9,370 nucleotides of DNA. It comes from Candidatus Brocadiaceae bacterium. Its GTDB lineage: Bacteria; Planctomycetota; Brocadiia; SM23-32. Position 1 is the stretch's first letter. Each line of letters starts with the position of its first letter. Location: assembly GCA_003551785.1 (NCBI GenBank), contig PUNP01000770.1, positions 1-9,370 on the forward strand, in the 5' to 3' direction. Position numbers and translations under genes: made by a program. Shown one piece after another: positions 6,233-9,370 of this stretch. Below the pieces are notes generated by a model. That model was not told the origin of the DNA and made no database searches. It worked only from the letters and a program-made list of their open reading frames with translations.

Positions 6233-6928
6233 ATGTTAACACGGACATTTTCGACGGGAGAGGCATTGAGTTTTGGATGGAAGACGATGAAAAACAACCT
6301 GGGATTCTTCATTATCCTATTGCTGGCCTCCGGTATTTTGCAAAACGCTGCGGATATACTTTCTCGTCTTACCAGAGAACCGGCCGCCGATGCTCTCTTC
6401 CAGTTGGCCGGGGCGGCATTATCAACAGTAGTCTCGATTGGATTAATAAAGATATCGCTTAAATTCTGTGATAACCGTCCGGGAGAATTACGTGACCTTC
6501 TGGTACACTACAGATTCTTTTTCAAATTTCTCGCAGGCTATATACTTTACGGTTTAATCGTTTTGGCGGGATTCCTTTTATTCATTGTACCCGGGGTTAT
6601 ATGGTCGATCAAATTTTTCTTTTTCGATTATTTTGTTGTTGATAAGGGATACGGCCCGATAAAAGCGCTCAAGGCAAGTTCTGAGATAACGCGCGGCGTA
6701 AAGTTGGATTTACTCGGGTTCTTCATTGTGCTACTGGGCATCAATATCCTCGGACTTCTCTTTCTGGTTGTCGGTCTGTTTGCCACTGTCCCGACGTCTA
6801 TGGTCGCTGCCGCCTTTGTCTATCGCCAATTGGCCTCCGAAACGGAAATGAGCGGAAAAGGCAACGGGATCGAAACGCCTGACATTCCCAACAGAGAGAC
6901 CTTATGGAAAGCCCCCAAATTCGATTAA
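6233..6928 (+). CDS. Multi-pass inner-membrane protein of unknown function (DUF975-like)
   Basis: A 231-residue hydrophobic protein with about five to six predicted membrane segments: near residues 23-43, 53-77, 98-118, 119-137, 159-180 and 182-200. The N-terminal pattern FSTGEALSFGWKTMKNN, the central FIVPGVIWSIKFFFFDYFVVDKGYGPIKALKASSEITRG, and the final hydrophobic helix with FVYRQL are typical of a broad group of uncharacterised bacterial membrane proteins near DUF975; no catalytic motif is visible. The C-terminal ~30 residues are hydrophilic and probably cytoplasmic. The start ATG at 6233 has AGGAG 11 bases upstream, slightly far but usable. It lies 27 bp after the glycosidase relic on the same strand, so it may share that promoter. 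It ends 7 bp before the 3' end of the convergent DUF4838 gene. I cannot assign a function. Confidence 0.8.
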   Translation: MLTRTFSTGEALSFGWKTMKNNLGFFIILLLASGILQNAADILSRLTREPAADALFQLAGAALSTVVSIGLIKISLKFCDNRPGELRDLLVHYRFFFKFLAGYILYGLIVLAGFLLFIVPGVIWSIKFFFFDYFVVDKGYGPIKALKASSEITRGVKLDLLGFFIVLLGINILGLLFLVVGLFATVPTSMVAAAFVYRQLASETEMSGKGNGIETPDIPNRETLWKAPKFD

Positions 6929-6935
6929 CCCGGAA

Positions 6936-9370
6936 TTATCTGCGGCTGTCCGCTTCCACTACTTCACGTGGAAGCAATAATTCTTCTGCGGTTAGGGCAA
7001 TATACGGAGGAACCGTTTTCAACCGCAGCCTGCCGCTAGCGCGCCAGGTACGCACCCTCCACAAACGCCCGTCCTGTCCATCCGGCACATCAATGCTGAA
7101 GTGGCCGCTCCCACCCATTTCCTCGAAATCAAGCAGCTTATTACCATCGGCATCCCATATCCCCCCCGAGCCGGAATCTGCATAACCGCCTACAATACTG
7201 GTGCCTCGTGGAACATAGAAATACGCCCTTGCAATACCAACGTGGGGCCTGAAACCGGTTCTAAGCGTTTTAGGCATTCCTTCGGGCAGCCTGATGGTAT
7301 GGCGTCCTCCGCCATCCCGCACCCGCAGTTCATGAAGGCCGTCAAAGGGAGTATTCAAAACGATTTCATGCCATTCCTGATCCGGAACGGCTGTTTCAGG
7401 GTCAGAATCTATTACCTCAGCAAGTGGATCGTTCGGGGAAAAAAGTTCCAGACGCACGGGGCCACGATCCCGATAGGTGATGCCGCCGCGTACTTGCAGC
7501 CGAATCTCACCCGGTTCCTCCACCCAGATATAATAATTTCGTGTGCCGCGATGCCTGCCTGCGTTTCCAAACTGTCCCCTTTGCGATACAGTTCTGAGGT
7601 TCAGCGGCGCGGCGGGCACCAGTTCTTCACTGAAACTGACCGGCGTGAAATCCAGCAGCGGATTGTTGGCTATGCCCTGTGTTAAGAAATCATCGATCTG
7701 ATCCCGAGAATACGGTTCGGCCTTTTCCTGGAGTTCCTGTTTTCTTCCCTCGATCGACGCCACGGGTGTTACCCCACCGGGCGCATAGTGGCGACCGCAC
7801 ATACGGGGTGTGTGTACCATCTTGCGATCGGCCATGTTGTAACTGTGGGCCACCCAGTCTTCATATAACCGCTGCCTTTCTTCGCCGTCTGCATTCACGG
7901 TAAGATGATACAGTTCAGAGTGGCGGGTGTACAGTATAAGGTCATCCAGACGTTCCAGCACATCCGGATTATCGGTTTTATTCCTTGCCTCATCCAGTGC
8001 GATGTACATCCGGCCCAAAAGGTCCTCACTCAGCAGAGCAGCGCTATCTTCCTCGGTAAAGCGGTGGAGGATGCGGTAAAAATCCCTCATCGGCTCGGCG
8101 GCATCCTCAAAAGCTCTGTTCAGGAAGTCATCGAAAACTTCTTCAACCCTTTCCGCCACGGAAATATCCCACATCATCCTGGCCATAAGATAATAGGCAA
8201 AGCCGGCATGTCCCCATGACCCATGGATATTGGCACTGTTGAAGCGGGCACCATGGCTGTGAAACCACGGTATGGTTCGCCTCAGATAACTAATATTAGC
8301 TCCACGTCCGCCGCCCGGCAGGTTGGCATAGGAATAGTAGTATTCGCGTATGCCCAACAGCGAGGCCCTGGCACCCCATTCATCTACCAGTTCTTCTGCC
8401 GTATATCCGCCACGCAAAAAACTCGTAGCAATGCTGACTATAACCTTGGGATGAACATCGATCGAAGGGGGTGGAGAGTGGCTTGCATAAGCATAAATCC
8501 CGACATATTTTTTCTCATTGAAACCAAGATCATTAATAGCTTCGGCTACCTGATTCGAAAGTATCACGACCCGGTCGCTGACGCTTCCCATTTCCGCACA
8601 TTCCTCGCACTCACACCAGTCGCCGCCGTCGCTGGGATCCATTGAAATACTGTCGGTATCGGAGTCCACCCGGCCAATTGCATCTTCCACTACCAGCCTG
8701 CGCAGATCGGGGTTGGAAATACAGAATTTATCACCGCGGCCACCGCCTCTTTCGCCGCCGACCTTGGCAAGAAACTCCGGATTCTCCCTGAAGGCTTCCT
8801 CGTTACGCCGTATAATCCCCCGATAGGCATGGCCCGTGCTCAATGAAAAACCGGACTGGCTGCGATTGACCCGATCCCACCTGTCAGTAGTCCACCATAT
8901 GCGGCGGTTGTAATAATCGGGGCTTTCGAAAGTATCGATCGTTATTGCAAGTTTGTCCAGCTCGGGTATTATCTCCCATGTATCAGTCGGGAAATAGTAT
9001 CGGTAGCCGAACCGGTTGAGCAGGTCCCAAACAGCATTTGAAACACCCAGATCGGTTGCTCCAATTAACAGAAGCCCACTATCGCGACTTCGAATCAGGT
9101 ACTCCTCGCGACGGAAGGGATCATCGGAGTCGAATTCCGCCTCTAATCCCAGCCCGGGCAACTCACATGCCGTACCAAGGGCTATGCCCTCGGAGCCGTC
9201 CCCACGCTTGATTTCGAATACGGCGCCGCTTATTTTTTCAAGGTATTCGGCCAGATATTCAGCAGCTTCCTCAGTGCTCCCGGATGCATCTTCAGCTATG
9301 AAGACAGGCATCATCGCCTCATGGCCCTCGGCAAGAATAACCTCCGCAAAAACATTTTCGGCTGCAGCCA
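6936..9370 (-). CDS. DUF4838 glycosidase-like protein (GH163-related), 5' end outside window
   Basis: The frame stays open through 9370: 18 sense codons precede the Met codon at 9314-9312 and read AAAENVFAEVILAEGHEA, which fits the end of a signal peptide and the first strand of the N-terminal domain. The true start is therefore outside. Numbering from that Met: an alpha/beta domain like those preceding hexosaminidase and GH67 barrels (about 1-130; AAEYLAEYLEKISGA, GATDLGVSNAVWDLL, YRYYFPTDTWEIIP), the DUF4838 barrel (about 135-420) with the family's C-x-C-x-x-C cluster at Cys234/236/239 (GGDWCECEECAE), a helical part, and a C-terminal beta-rich domain (about 560-792). DUF4838 includes GH163 endo-beta-N-acetylglucosaminidases, which act on glycans; the substrate here is unknown and I do not assign catalytic residues. 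A secreted or periplasmic location is inferred. It is convergent with the membrane protein gene. Confidence 0.85.
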   Translation of the reverse strand, partial: AAAENVFAEVILAEGHEAMMPVFIAEDASGSTEEAAEYLAEYLEKISGAVFEIKRGDGSEGIALGTACELPGLGLEAEFDSDDPFRREEYLIRSRDSGLLLIGATDLGVSNAVWDLLNRFGYRYYFPTDTWEIIPELDKLAITIDTFESPDYYNRRIWWTTDRWDRVNRSQSGFSLSTGHAYRGIIRRNEEAFRENPEFLAKVGGERGGGRGDKFCISNPDLRRLVVEDAIGRVDSDTDSISMDPSDGGDWCECEECAEMGSVSDRVVILSNQVAEAINDLGFNEKKYVGIYAYASHSPPPSIDVHPKVIVSIATSFLRGGYTAEELVDEWGARASLLGIREYYYSYANLPGGGRGANISYLRRTIPWFHSHGARFNSANIHGSWGHAGFAYYLMARMMWDISVAERVEEVFDDFLNRAFEDAAEPMRDFYRILHRFTEEDSAALLSEDLLGRMYIALDEARNKTDNPDVLERLDDLILYTRHSELYHLTVNADGEERQRLYEDWVAHSYNMADRKMVHTPRMCGRHYAPGGVTPVASIEGRKQELQEKAEPYSRDQIDDFLTQGIANNPLLDFTPVSFSEELVPAAPLNLRTVSQRGQFGNAGRHRGTRNYYIWVEEPGEIRLQVRGGITYRDRGPVRLELFSPNDPLAEVIDSDPETAVPDQEWHEIVLNTPFDGLHELRVRDGGGRHTIRLPEGMPKTLRTGFRPHVGIARAYFYVPRGTSIVGGYADSGSGGIWDADGNKLLDFEEMGGSGHFSIDVPDGQDGRLWRVRTWRASGRLRLKTVPPYIALTAEELLLPREVVEADSRR
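6952..6975. terminator. Possible weak terminator hairpin between convergent genes
   Basis: A perfect 8-bp stem GCTTCCAC / GTGGAAGC with an 8-base loop lies just past the stop of the membrane protein gene and inside the last codons of the opposing DUF4838 gene. On the plus strand it is followed by AATAATTCTTC, a poor U-tract, so termination would be weak or factor-assisted. It may only reflect coding sequence. Confidence 0.3.

Noticed and set aside
7101..7685. A 194-codon open frame on the plus strand
   Set aside because: It is antisense to the C-terminal part of the DUF4838 gene, with low-complexity translation and no start signal.
1..9370. tRNA, rRNA, CRISPR arrays, transposase genes or phage genes
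   Set aside because: I saw no tRNA-like cloverleaf with conserved TΨC-type sequence, no regularly spaced repeats and no translation resembling transposase, integrase or phage proteins.

Overview
The window reads as bacterial chromosome of roughly balanced base composition. It carries housekeeping genes (rsfS, a membrane pyrophosphatase, tatA, hisD) beside carbohydrate-active genes: a DUF4838 glycosidase-like protein and a deleted glycosidase-like gene. This mix, with many glycosidase-type proteins and a pyrophosphatase that carries a signal peptide, suggests a polysaccharide-degrading bacterium of the Planctomycetes-Verrucomicrobia-Lentisphaerae type. That placement is inference from gene content, since no rRNA or other marker is present.

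Layout. On the minus strand, 2866-2 is a tight two-gene unit: a K+-dependent, probably Na+-type membrane pyrophosphatase (hppA) followed with no gap by rsfS, the ribosome silencing factor. A divergent, AT-rich gap of about 450 bp (2867-3319) holds a probable hppA promoter, a small structured palindrome and a weaker tatA promoter. On the plus strand tatA (3320-3574) is followed by a compact 137-bp palindromic element (3649-3785) with near-perfect 19-bp terminal inverted repeats and two internal 8-bp hairpins. hisD (3819-5138) comes next with every catalytic and zinc residue present and no Shine-Dalgarno sequence. After a 296-bp gap with a tandem 11-bp repeat and a strong sigma-70-type promoter comes a 256-codon frame (5435-6205). 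It joins the N-terminus and the C-terminus of a much larger glycosidase-like family and lacks the catalytic barrel, so it is probably a relic. A small multi-pass membrane protein gene (6233-6928) follows 27 bp later. It converges with a large DUF4838 gene on the minus strand (9370-6936), whose 5' end lies outside the window.

How the parts fit. The pyrophosphatase converts pyrophosphate from biosynthesis into an ion gradient and shares a transcript with RsfS, which stops 70S assembly in poor conditions; both relate to energy economy. TatA serves export of folded proteins. hisD stands alone instead of in a his operon. No complete new defence or mobile system is visible. The most unusual items are the palindromic element before hisD and the internally deleted glycosidase gene that keeps its promoter and ribosome binding site.
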